Shown here: one piece after another, positions 35,994 through 43,259 of the stretch
Layout of the letters: each line of letters begins with the position of its first letter
Position numbering within the stretch: position 1 is the first letter of the stretch
NCBI RefSeq assembly: GCF_000243275.1
Contig: NZ_CM001437.1
Location: forward strand, 2,423,712-2,487,711
DNA: 64,000 nucleotides
Direction: 5' to 3'
Source of the DNA: Myroides odoratus DSM 2801
GTDB lineage: Bacteria; Bacteroidota; Bacteroidia; Flavobacteriales; Flavobacteriaceae
The notes under the pieces: model-generated
Seen by the model: the letters and a program-made list of their open reading frames with translations, nothing else
Databases searched by the model: none
What the model was told of the DNA's origin: nothing
Translations under genes and position numbers: made by a program

Positions 35994-36465
35994 TTCTTTT
36001 CTTTATTTCTTTCAGTTGCAAATTTAATATAAAATAATCTTTTTCCTTTCGAAGTGTAGCTAAAAAAGCGCGCGATAAAGCGCTACTTTTTGTTTATAAT
36101 TACACCCTGATTAACGGTTCATCTCCAAGGCTGTTTTAGAAGCCTAAACCTACTATTTTCTTTTCGTTATGAGGAGATTATTTATCACCTACAAAATTAA
36201 ACATATGTTTATTAAAAATAGTTAAAATTTTTTAAAAAATGAATTTTGCTAACGCATATCTTTGCTTTTATTTGTTTTGTTGCTTTCATTATGTGATAAG
36301 ATTAAGTACATTGTTTAGAATAAACGCTAAATACCCATTTTTGTTTTGTTATTAGTGGCATTTTGTGAAAATATTTATTCAAATTATAGCGGCTGCTCCC
36401 GTTTTATTTTTTTGGATTGTTGTACTTTTCTAAACTTTTATGATAATTAATCTTATTATTGTTAT
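35994..36465. other. gene-free AT-rich stretch with a possible promoter
   Basis: No gene is seen. TATCTTTG at 36257-36264 is an exact TAnnTTTG box on the plus strand but lies 200 bases before the next gene, so a long leader or a small RNA is possible. No hairpin with a T run follows it. Confidence 0.4.
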
Positions 36466-36930
36466 ATGCAATATGTGTGCCTCTTTTTGGAATTAAGAAA
36501 AAATTGTGATTTTATAAAGGGACTATTGTTTGCCTTTTTGGTTTTGTCCTGTTGCCAATCAGCACGAAGTCAAGAAACAAAACAGCAACTAAAGGTACTA
36601 CAGCAAGGAACAACGGTTGATTCTATTCGTGTACAGGCTGTCAAAGTAGGCGGACTCTTTTTGGAAGTGAAAAGTTATTTTGAGGAATATAGTCCCATAA
36701 AACCTGCTTGCGTTACCCAGTTGTATTTACAGGAAATCAACAAAAAAGGAGAGCTGGTGGTACGTTATGTTTATACGCACGCCTTACTCGAATTTCATGT
36801 GGAAACTACCCTTACGTATCCCAATGCAAGTAAACAGGTATTTGGGTTGGATCAGTCGCGTCGCGCCCCTTTATTGATAGAAGTCGGACTGCTGTATCAA
36901 AAGCAACTGCTACAAGTAGACTTGTTGTAA
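36466..36930 (+). CDS. secreted protein of unknown function
   Basis: This 154-residue frame has a hydrophobic segment (GLLFAFLVLSCCQSARSQ) that could be a signal peptide or lipoprotein signal, and a beta-rich body ending QKQLLQVDLL. No family is recognised. The start is uncertain: ATG 36466 adds about 15 residues before the hydrophobic segment. Confidence 0.45.
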   Translation: MQYVCLFLELRKNCDFIKGLLFAFLVLSCCQSARSQETKQQLKVLQQGTTVDSIRVQAVKVGGLFLEVKSYFEEYSPIKPACVTQLYLQEINKKGELVVRYVYTHALLEFHVETTLTYPNASKQVFGLDQSRRAPLLIEVGLLYQKQLLQVDLL

Positions 36931-37080
36931 CTTCCTGAATGGCATGTTACAATACTAAAAATGAGAGGTCTATTAAGTTAATTTTTTGTATTCGTTGGCT
37001 TTATTTTTTGTAATGGCTGGTTTTTTTTCTACTTTGCGTACTCCTAAGGGAAAAATGTACAACAAAAACTCCAATGATTA

Positions 37081-37857
37081 ATGAAAAAGCCAGCTATTCT
37101 TACTTTACTTTTGTTAACGATGAGTACTGGTGCATTTGCTCAAATGGCACTAGATCGAATTGACGCAAATCCAAAATGGAAACAATATGACCATTTTTAT
37201 GAACGTGATGCATCCAGTATATATCCTCATGATCGAATTGAATATGAACTAGAAGATGGGCGAATTAAAAGCTATCGTTTGTATTATAACAATGATGAAC
37301 TAGGGAAAGTATTTGATGTGTTTTACGATGATCAAGGTCGAGTGTATCAGGAGGTATTAATGTATGATGCGGATCGCGGTCAAGTGCGTGAAGTGGTTTT
37401 TGAGAGTTCTTTTACGTATGATGATAAAGGAGTGTTGATTGATGATGGAGAACATACTTATACGAAAATCGTAAAAGGAAGACCCATGATTGTTACTTCT
37501 AGGGAGTATTCGGAAGATTATCAACGTGGATTCAGTACCGTTCGTGCCTATAATGAAAGTGGGACGATTCGCCTAGAGAAGACTACATTTTTTGAAGAAG
37601 GAGAAAAGAAGATTCGCACAAGTACATACAAATACGATTCTTGTGGGAATGTTAGTGAAGTGAGTACGCGTACAACCATTGCGCCGAACTATACCAAACA
37701 GAAAAGACGCAAAAAGGATAAAACACCACCAGTTCGTCCTGTGATTGAAAAAGAAGAATTTTCCTATGAATATGATGGCGATTGTATTTGGACCAAAAAA
37801 TACAAAGTCGAAGAGGGCGAGAAAACGCTTTTACGCGAAAGAGAACTTGTAAAATAG
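37081..37857 (+). CDS. secreted beta-repeat protein (YD-repeat-like), unknown function
   Basis: This 258-residue protein has a signal peptide (MKKPAILTLLLLTMSTGAFA) and repeated units of the form Y-x-x-x-G-x-hydrophobic (FDVFYDDQGRVYQE, SFTYDDKGVLIDDGEHTY, RAYNESGTIRLEKTTFF, YKYDSCGNVSEVS), reminiscent of YD/RHS-type repeats. A basic linker (KQKRRKKDKTPPVRPV) precedes the last unit. It is followed by a terminator-like hairpin at 37888-37922. It could be an outer-surface structural protein. Confidence 0.55.
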   Translation: MKKPAILTLLLLTMSTGAFAQMALDRIDANPKWKQYDHFYERDASSIYPHDRIEYELEDGRIKSYRLYYNNDELGKVFDVFYDDQGRVYQEVLMYDADRGQVREVVFESSFTYDDKGVLIDDGEHTYTKIVKGRPMIVTSREYSEDYQRGFSTVRAYNESGTIRLEKTTFFEEGEKKIRTSTYKYDSCGNVSEVSTRTTIAPNYTKQKRRKKDKTPPVRPVIEKEEFSYEYDGDCIWTKKYKVEEGEKTLLRERELVK

Positions 37858-37887
37858 CACAAAAACCAATCAAACTATATTATGTTA

Positions 37888-37922
37888 AGCTCAGTGAATC
37901 TATTATTCATTGGGCTTTTTTT
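37888..37922 (+). terminator. terminator after the YD-like gene
   Basis: The arms AGCTCAGTGAAT and ATTCATTGGGCT pair with two G-U contacts around loop CTATT and lead into a T run. Confidence 0.7.
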
Positions 37923-37968
37923 ATGCTTGATATTTCATGGAATAGAAGAGGATGCGGCGAATAAATCG

Positions 37969-37999
37969 CTTAATCACCGCAAAATATGCGGTGATTAAG
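37969..37999. repeat. 13-bp perfect hairpin without T run
   Basis: The arms CTTAATCACCGCA and TGCGGTGATTAAG surround AAATA. A second, imperfect hairpin (TTACTTCTCA/TGAGAAAAGTAA) follows at about 38004-38032. No gene lies in this gap. Confidence 0.55.
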
Positions 38000-38134
38000 T
38001 TGCTTACTTCTCAAATTAAATGAGAAAAGTAATACGGCAAGGCTAGAAATAAATAAGAATAGGTGTTTTTTAGTCGAAAGAAGGAATGTTCGTTAAAGAA
38101 TGATTATTTTCGTTCTACCTTTAAAATGATGTAG

Positions 38135-38788
38135 TTGATGCATAAATTAATATTTTTATTCGTAGGACTTTTAATGTTCGGTTGTGGAAAAAGAGATATC
38201 AAAAGAACCTGGAGTTATGAGATGTTTGGTGATACCTTGTATGAGGTGAAATGGTTTTATGCTGTATCACCCGAAGGAATTGGACAAGAAATTCAATATT
38301 ATATTTCTGAAGTCGGAGATACGATATTAAATCAATACTATTACTACAATCAAGAAGGAGTTATTGATACACTCGAAAGCGAATTTTATACGTTAGAAAT
38401 TTTTCCAACGGATACACTAGATCGGTATAAAGGTGCGTTGACTTTACATACGATGTTTGGTAAGATGCCAATTGATGCTAAAAATAGACGTCGTTTGCAA
38501 TTGTTATACGATGAAATTACAGATAGTGTAATTTTGAGTTCTGTAATTTCTGAACGTAGTAATCGTTTGGAGTTTTATTACAGGAATACCATTGATCATC
38601 ATTTGACAGGTGTTTTGCTTCAAGATGTTTTTTGAGATACAATAATTGGACAAGATACTTTGGTTCAATATGGAAAAACTAGGCTTTTGGTTGATACAAG
38701 AGAGTCGACGAATAATACCTTTATTCAAAGCCACCGCTTTTTAAAAATAAAACGAAAAGGAAATAAGCACGAATACTTCCTTGAATAA
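38135..38788 (+). pseudogene. lipoprotein gene interrupted by an in-frame TGA
   Basis: The frame from ATG 38135 gives a lipoprotein signal (MFGCGKRD) and about 166 residues to TGA at 38633-38635. The same frame stays open for another 50 codons (DTIIGQDTLVQYGKTRLLVD ... KHEYFLE) to TAA at 38786-38788. The continuation has protein-like composition, so a single-base change has created the stop, or it is read through. No family is recognised. It lies 10 bases before the next gene's ATG. Confidence 0.6.
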
Positions 38789-38798
38789 GATACATAGT

Positions 38799-39230
38799 AT
38801 GACAGCACAAGAAAATCCAACACAAGATTTAAAATTATATTCACCGAATGCTATTCGGTTGGCCACTTTTTTAGGAGGCCCTTTGATCGCGGGGTATTTG
38901 ATTCGCGAAAATTACCTTGCTTTACAGGAAGAGAAAAAAGCCAAACAAGCACTTCTCTTAGGTATCGTTTCGACAGTTGCTTTTTTTGGTTTACTCTTTT
39001 TAGTACCTACTACAGTTATTGATAGCATCCCCAATTTTATTTTTCCGCTGCTATTTACAGGAATAGTAAGTTGGATTGTAGAAGTCAAACAGGGAGATGT
39101 CCTTCGTAAACACCAGGAAGAAAATAATGCTTTTTATTCCATGTGGCGCGCTGCAGGATTAGCTCTTATTTCAGCTGTACTTTTATTTGCTAGTGTATTT
39201 ATGTTCGTGTTTGTACTGTTTAATTTCTAA
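38799..39230 (+). CDS. small membrane protein with four predicted helices
   Basis: This 143-residue protein starts MTAQENPTQDLKLYSPNAI, followed by four hydrophobic segments (about residues 20-37, 52-70, 72-90 and 112-140). No family is recognised. ATG 38799 is chosen over an upstream TTG. It and the small gene after it may be cotranscribed with the broken lipoprotein. Confidence 0.6.
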   Translation: MTAQENPTQDLKLYSPNAIRLATFLGGPLIAGYLIRENYLALQEEKKAKQALLLGIVSTVAFFGLLFLVPTTVIDSIPNFIFPLLFTGIVSWIVEVKQGDVLRKHQEENNAFYSMWRAAGLALISAVLLFASVFMFVFVLFNF

Positions 39231-39237
39231 TAGCATA

Positions 39238-39378
39238 ATGAAAGAATCGTGGTTAGATAAACTCCTTGTAGCTGTGAGCTTCGTAGTTAACCTCGTTATG
39301 AATCTAATTTATATGGGGTTTATGACGATGGTGGTGCTGGGGAGGCATGTAGTGCATAAACTGCGGAGGAGGAGGTAG
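39238..39378 (+). CDS. 46-residue membrane peptide
   Basis: Seven bases after the previous stop, ATG 39238 opens a 46-residue frame with one hydrophobic helix (LLVAVSFVVNLVMNLIYMGF) and a basic end (KLRRRR). The spacing suggests a small cotranscribed gene, but length and lack of homologs known to me keep it tentative. Confidence 0.4.
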   Translation: MKESWLDKLLVAVSFVVNLVMNLIYMGFMTMVVLGRHVVHKLRRRR

Positions 39379-39387
39379 GTATTTTGT

Positions 39388-39409
39388 GAGGCGGTGAGAA
39401 GGTGAGGCT
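39388..39409. repeat. GGTGAG-type repeat, complement of the 26.9-kb tract
   Basis: Three units of GTGAGGCG/GTGAGAAG/GTGAGG are the exact complement of units in the tract at 26865-26951. Confidence 0.6.
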
Positions 39410-39629
39410 TACTCTTTGTGCCGTTTGTTTTTTGTGATATTTATCGATTAAAGAGGAATCACATCTGTTATTCAACGCTTATCGTTGCGATTGGTATGCA
39501 AATGAAGAAAGTGTTTATTGTATAATTTATCTTTTTATTGTTGTTTTTATCTATTTTCCGTTGATAAGAAATGCTTTTCATTTGATTTCTGTATTTGTTT
39601 TATAGTTTTATCTCATTAAATAGAAATTT

Positions 39630-40535
39630 ATGAAAAAAAATCTTTTGAACGTACTAACTGTAAGTGTAGTACTTTTAGCCTTTGTTGCTACTATTTCTTG
39701 TTCTAGTGATGACAATGTAAAACAACCGATAAAACCAGAATCTGGTTCGGAGATTTTATCGAAGCATGTGTGGATTACAACGAACATAGTCGATAATCGA
39801 GGAGGGAATATCAGTTTAGATGTTATGCCTGGTGCAATGTATGCGGGTTATGCTTATTACAATGCTGATGGAACTTTTCGCATAGTTGATTTTAAAGATG
39901 GGCATAAAATGTATGGTTTATGGTCTTTGAAAGATCAGGATGCAAAAAGACACCTAGTTGTTTACAACTCGGAAAATAAGATAGCTTTTGAACGTTCAGT
40001 TGATATCGTTGAACTAAACAACAGTATCTTCACCTATAAAATAGGGGACCAAGACAATGCTGAAATCATGTATGATGTCGAGCATAAACCAGTTACGGAT
40101 CATCCAGAGCCCAAAACTCCTGCTGAGGTATTAGCTAGTGTAGTATGGACAACGACTAAAGTGTTTGATATTACTAATGGAGTTACGCCTGTTGTTGAAC
40201 TAGATAAAACCATTGCTCCTGCAGCGAATTTCTCTGGAGATGCTTACTATATAAATAAAAATGGAAAAGCCTATTTTCCTAAGAGTGCTGACGGAAAATA
40301 TAGCAATGGTACGTTTTTAATTACGGCTTATGGAGATAAAGATAATGTGCGTTCTCAGGGGGATTGGTATGTTTCTCTAGATGGAAAATTGCGAACATTA
40401 ATTGGTAGAGCTGCTGATGGTTCGGTAACATTTGAGCGTACTGTTTCAATCGTTGAACTAACAGATAAAAAGTTTACATACGATATTAAAGTGGATGATG
40501 TTGTACTAAGAGTAGAACATGAACCGATCCAATAA
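39630..40535 (+). CDS. lipoprotein with two tandem DUF4822-like domains
   Basis: This 301-residue protein has a lipoprotein signal (LLAFVATISCSSDD) and two similar halves: SEILSKHVWITTNIVDNRGG...DVEHKPV (residues 32-155) and PAEVLASVVWTTTKVFDITN...RVEHEPIQ (residues 163-301). Each follows the Bacteroidetes DUF4822 pattern of VWxTTxxxDxxG, a YAYYxxDGTF segment, and a WxxSxDGK...RxVxIVELTDxxFTY end. Function is unknown. Confidence 0.75.
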   Translation: MKKNLLNVLTVSVVLLAFVATISCSSDDNVKQPIKPESGSEILSKHVWITTNIVDNRGGNISLDVMPGAMYAGYAYYNADGTFRIVDFKDGHKMYGLWSLKDQDAKRHLVVYNSENKIAFERSVDIVELNNSIFTYKIGDQDNAEIMYDVEHKPVTDHPEPKTPAEVLASVVWTTTKVFDITNGVTPVVELDKTIAPAANFSGDAYYINKNGKAYFPKSADGKYSNGTFLITAYGDKDNVRSQGDWYVSLDGKLRTLIGRAADGSVTFERTVSIVELTDKKFTYDIKVDDVVLRVEHEPIQ

Positions 40536-40601
40536 AGGATAAATAGTAAAGTGAGTGACGAAGAATTGAACTTAAAGATTTTATTGCTCATAGCTACAAA
40601 T

Positions 40602-40636
40602 AAAAAAAGCATCTATTTCTCAATAGATGCTTTTTT
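40602..40636. terminator. bidirectional terminator before tRNA-Met
   Basis: The stem AAGCATCTATT/AATAGATGCTT with loop TCTC and flanking A and T runs separates the DUF4822 gene from the opposite-strand tRNA. Confidence 0.85.
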
Positions 40637-40640
40637 GTTG

Positions 40641-40714
40641 TGGTCCCACCTGGGCTCGAACCAGGGACTTGCTGATTATGAGTCAGCTACTCTAACCAGC
40701 TGAGTTATAGGACC
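40641..40714 (-). tRNA. tRNA with anticodon CAU (Met or lysidine-modified Ile)
   Basis: On the minus strand the 74-base gene folds with acceptor GGTCCTA/TGGGACC and discriminator A, anticodon stem GCTGA/TCAGC with loop CTCATAA (anticodon CAU), and T-arm TTCGAGC. The initiator-type mismatch at 1-72 is absent, so it is elongator Met or Ile2 rather than fMet. Confidence 0.92.
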
Positions 40715-41422
40715 AGTCAAATTGACGATTAGCGGTTGCAATATTACTGCGTATTATTGGTTTTTGCAAGAAATACAATCAAAAAATATTTATTTTCCAC
40801 ACCTTATTTGCTCCTTGATTCCCTCGTTTTGAGGTAACTAATTTGTACTCAGTTCCTTTTTTAACTCCCTCAACTTATTTGTTTTCTCTATTGCCGTTTT
40901 TTTATTTTTTTGATTCTCCCATTTGACTCGTGTCAACCGAATACAGTTCCCAAAATGAAAACCGTAAATCCTTCGTTTTTAGTATCCAACAGCTTGGAGA
41001 AGGAGATCTTTTGTTGCTAGATGATTCGCTGTTTGTAAAGGGATGCTGTGGGGTTTCTTCGACCTTCCTTGGAGTTTCCTTGGACTACGCCTCGAAAAAA
41101 GGCCTTTTTGTCGAAGGAATCTCCAAGCGAACTCGAAGGAAACTCCAAACGAACTCAAAAGAATCTCGACTAAACCTCTTGTTTGTCCTAGCTTATTTCA
41201 TTGGGCTGCTCTTGTTTCAATTCTATGATGAAGCAAAGAGGGAAGAATAGAGATACAGTCTTTGCTTTTCTCTTTGGATAAAGCAGTTTTGACTTCAGGA
41301 TAAAATCGATGCGTTGAGGTATTCAGGTGGAGGAACTTTTCTTTTTCAAGGGAAGAGAAGTAATTTTATCGAACAGAAGCAATTGAAGCGTGAAATATAA
41401 AAAAATATGATGCAAAAAATTG
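40715..41422. other. gene-free stretch with inverted and tandem repeats
   Basis: No gene is convincing. Two overlapping open frames at 40930-41250 are low-complexity and probably spurious. At about 41070-41165 lie a 13-base inverted repeat (TTGGAGTTTCCTT/AAGGAAACTCCAA), a central AAAAAAGGCCTTTTT palindrome, and two tandem ~22-base units around CTCCAARCGAACTC. Confidence 0.5.
41050..41165. repeat. complex inverted plus tandem repeat
   Basis: Left arm text TTGGAGTTTCCTTGGA and right arm AAGGAAACTCCAA flank the near-perfect palindrome CGAAAAAAGGCCTTTTTGTCG. The right arm additionally contains two direct ~22-base copies of CTCCAARCGAACTCRAARGRA. The structure would form a long hairpin in RNA or cruciform in DNA. 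Confidence 0.6.
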
Positions 41423-41430
41423 TATTTTTG
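41423..41430 (+). promoter_or_regulatory. -7 box almost touching the rbfA start
   Basis: TATTTTTG is an exact TAnnTTTG box only 4 bases before the rbfA ATG at 41435, so the transcript would begin at or next to the start codon. Confidence 0.5.
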
Positions 41431-41434
41431 CACC

Positions 41435-41827
41435 ATGGAGACAAATAGACAAAAGAAGATGGGAGCACTTCTACAAAGTGACCTAGTAGATATATTACAA
41501 GGAGAAGTGCGCAAGAACGGAATAAGCAATTTGATTATTTCAGTTTCTAAAGTAAATATTACCTCAGATTTATCAATCGCGAAAGTGTTTTTGAGCATTT
41601 TCCCAGCGGAGCGTGGAAAAGAATTGTTGAAAGCGATTCAATCCAATGCACCATTAATCAAGCACGACTTAGCGCAACGCGTGAAAAACCAAATGCGTAA
41701 AGTGCCAGATTTAATGTTTTACGTTGACGATAGTTTGGAGTATATTGACCAAATTGACAAAGCATTAAAAGGAGACGAGAATCCAATTGCTAATCCAGAT
41801 TTATTAGCGAAGAGAAAGAAAAAGTAA
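41435..41827 (+). CDS. rbfA: 30S ribosome-binding factor A
   Basis: This 130-residue protein begins METNRQKKMGALLQSDLVDIL and contains the KH-like fold text ISVSKVNITSDLSIAKVFLSIFP typical of RbfA, with the closing FYVDDSLEYIDQIDKAL. It helps mature the 5' end of 16S rRNA, especially in the cold. A LolE-like permease gene follows 4 bases after its stop, an order common in flavobacteria. Confidence 0.93.
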   Translation: METNRQKKMGALLQSDLVDILQGEVRKNGISNLIISVSKVNITSDLSIAKVFLSIFPAERGKELLKAIQSNAPLIKHDLAQRVKNQMRKVPDLMFYVDDSLEYIDQIDKALKGDENPIANPDLLAKRKKK

Positions 41828-41831
41828 GCCG

Positions 41832-43037
41832 TTGAAGATAGCATTTTACATAGCCAAACGCTATGCTTTTAGTAAAAGCAAGAGCAAAGCAGTTAACGTC
41901 ATTACGGCGATTGCCTCTATGGGAATCGTAGTAAGTGCTATGGCGATGTTAATTGTATTAGCTGTGTTTAGTGGACTTCGATCTTTCAGTTTATCTTTTA
42001 CGAACGAATTAGATCCGGAGCTAAAAGTCTTTAGCAAACAAGGAAAAAACTTCGTCGTAAACCAAGCTCAATACCAAGAATTGAGTCAATCACCCCTTTT
42101 TTCTGGGGTGGCTCGAGTAGTAGAAGACCGTTTGCTTTTTACCTACAATGAAAAGCAAACCGTTGCTATACTCAAAGGCGTGGATGCCGATTTTCCTAAA
42201 GTTAGTCAATTTCCAGAAAAAGTGGAATTGGGGAATTGGCTTGAACCTAGTTCCGATGAGGTTGTGGTCGGTTTAGGGATGGCGTATTACTTATCCATGG
42301 GATTGTTTGATGTCGAACATAGTTTACAGGCTTTGTCGATCAAACCCGGATCAGGTGTAGTAAGTAATCCAGAAGATGCCTTTCTACGTACCTACCTTTA
42401 TACTGTGGGGATTTATTCTTTGCACAATGAAGAACTGGATAGTAAATATGTATTTTGTGATATTGAACTGGCGCAACATTTATTCAGTTTGGATGAAAAT
42501 GCATACACCAATATCGAATTTGCCTTAAATCCTGGGGTTACTGAAAAAGAAGCAATCGCCTATATTCAACAAGTACTCGGCGATAACGTGGTTGTCAAAA
42601 ATCGAATTCAATTGAACGATAGTTTGTATCGCATGTTGAATACAGAAAATGCAGTCGTTTATTTCATCTTTTTATTGGTTGTGATTATTGCTCTTTTCAA
42701 CCTAGTAGGGGCATTACTCATGATTATCTTAGAGAAAAAAAACAACATCAAAACACTGAACGACCTTGGTGTTTCACTGAAACAGCTGAAGCGAATCTTC
42801 CTTTTACAAGGATTAATCATCAGTACGGTAGGTGGACTATTGGGGATTACGTTGGGAATTATCGGGGTGTTGATTCAAGAACATTTCGGACTTATCTTAA
42901 TCCGACCAGGTTTCGCATATCCCGTAGAATTTAACATCAGCGATATCTTTGTGGTGTTTTTCTCTATTTTTATTTTAGGTTTTATCGCATCGTATATTGC
43001 CTCAAGTCGCGTGAATAAAAAGTACTTACACGCGTAG
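41832..43037 (+). CDS. LolC/E-type ABC transporter permease (FtsX domain)
   Basis: This 401-residue inner-membrane protein has an N-terminal helix with FYIAKRYAFSKSKSKAVNVI, a periplasmic domain, and three C-terminal helices forming the FtsX-type permease (EKKNNIKTLNDLGVSLKQLKRIFLLQG coupling segment near residue 300). It resembles lipoprotein-releasing permeases that pull lipoproteins from the inner membrane, though no ATPase gene is adjacent. The start is a TTG at 41832, 4 bases after rbfA, suggesting translational coupling. Confidence 0.85.
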   Translation: MKIAFYIAKRYAFSKSKSKAVNVITAIASMGIVVSAMAMLIVLAVFSGLRSFSLSFTNELDPELKVFSKQGKNFVVNQAQYQELSQSPLFSGVARVVEDRLLFTYNEKQTVAILKGVDADFPKVSQFPEKVELGNWLEPSSDEVVVGLGMAYYLSMGLFDVEHSLQALSIKPGSGVVSNPEDAFLRTYLYTVGIYSLHNEELDSKYVFCDIELAQHLFSLDENAYTNIEFALNPGVTEKEAIAYIQQVLGDNVVVKNRIQLNDSLYRMLNTENAVVYFIFLLVVIIALFNLVGALLMIILEKKNNIKTLNDLGVSLKQLKRIFLLQGLIISTVGGLLGITLGIIGVLIQEHFGLILIRPGFAYPVEFNISDIFVVFFSIFILGFIASYIASSRVNKKYLHA

Positions 43038-43192
43038 TTTTTCCTTTAATCATCAGAATTACAAGATTAATTTAGCGGTAAACAACTGCTAGGATGTTTC
43101 TTATCTTTTTATTTCTTTCCCTATAAATGGGGATTTTTATTTAGAGAAAGAACACTTTGTCATAATTAACAAATTATGTCGCTGGTGTTTCT

Positions 43193-43200
43193 TAAATTTG
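43193..43200 (+). promoter_or_regulatory. candidate -7 box of the Sel1-HSP90 operon
   Basis: TAAATTTG matches TAnnTTTG and lies 60 bases before the ATG at 43260. The gap from the permease gene is 222 bases, so the operon starts here. Confidence 0.45.
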
Positions 43201-43259
43201 TTGGTAGTTGGATTAATCGACGGAATAAAAAATTGTTTTAATAGAAAAAGAAAAAAATT

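Noticed and set aside
40930..41250. 106-codon frame upstream of rbfA
   Set aside because: It runs across the inverted and tandem repeats; a second frame overlaps it in the same stretch; no signal, domain or ribosome site.
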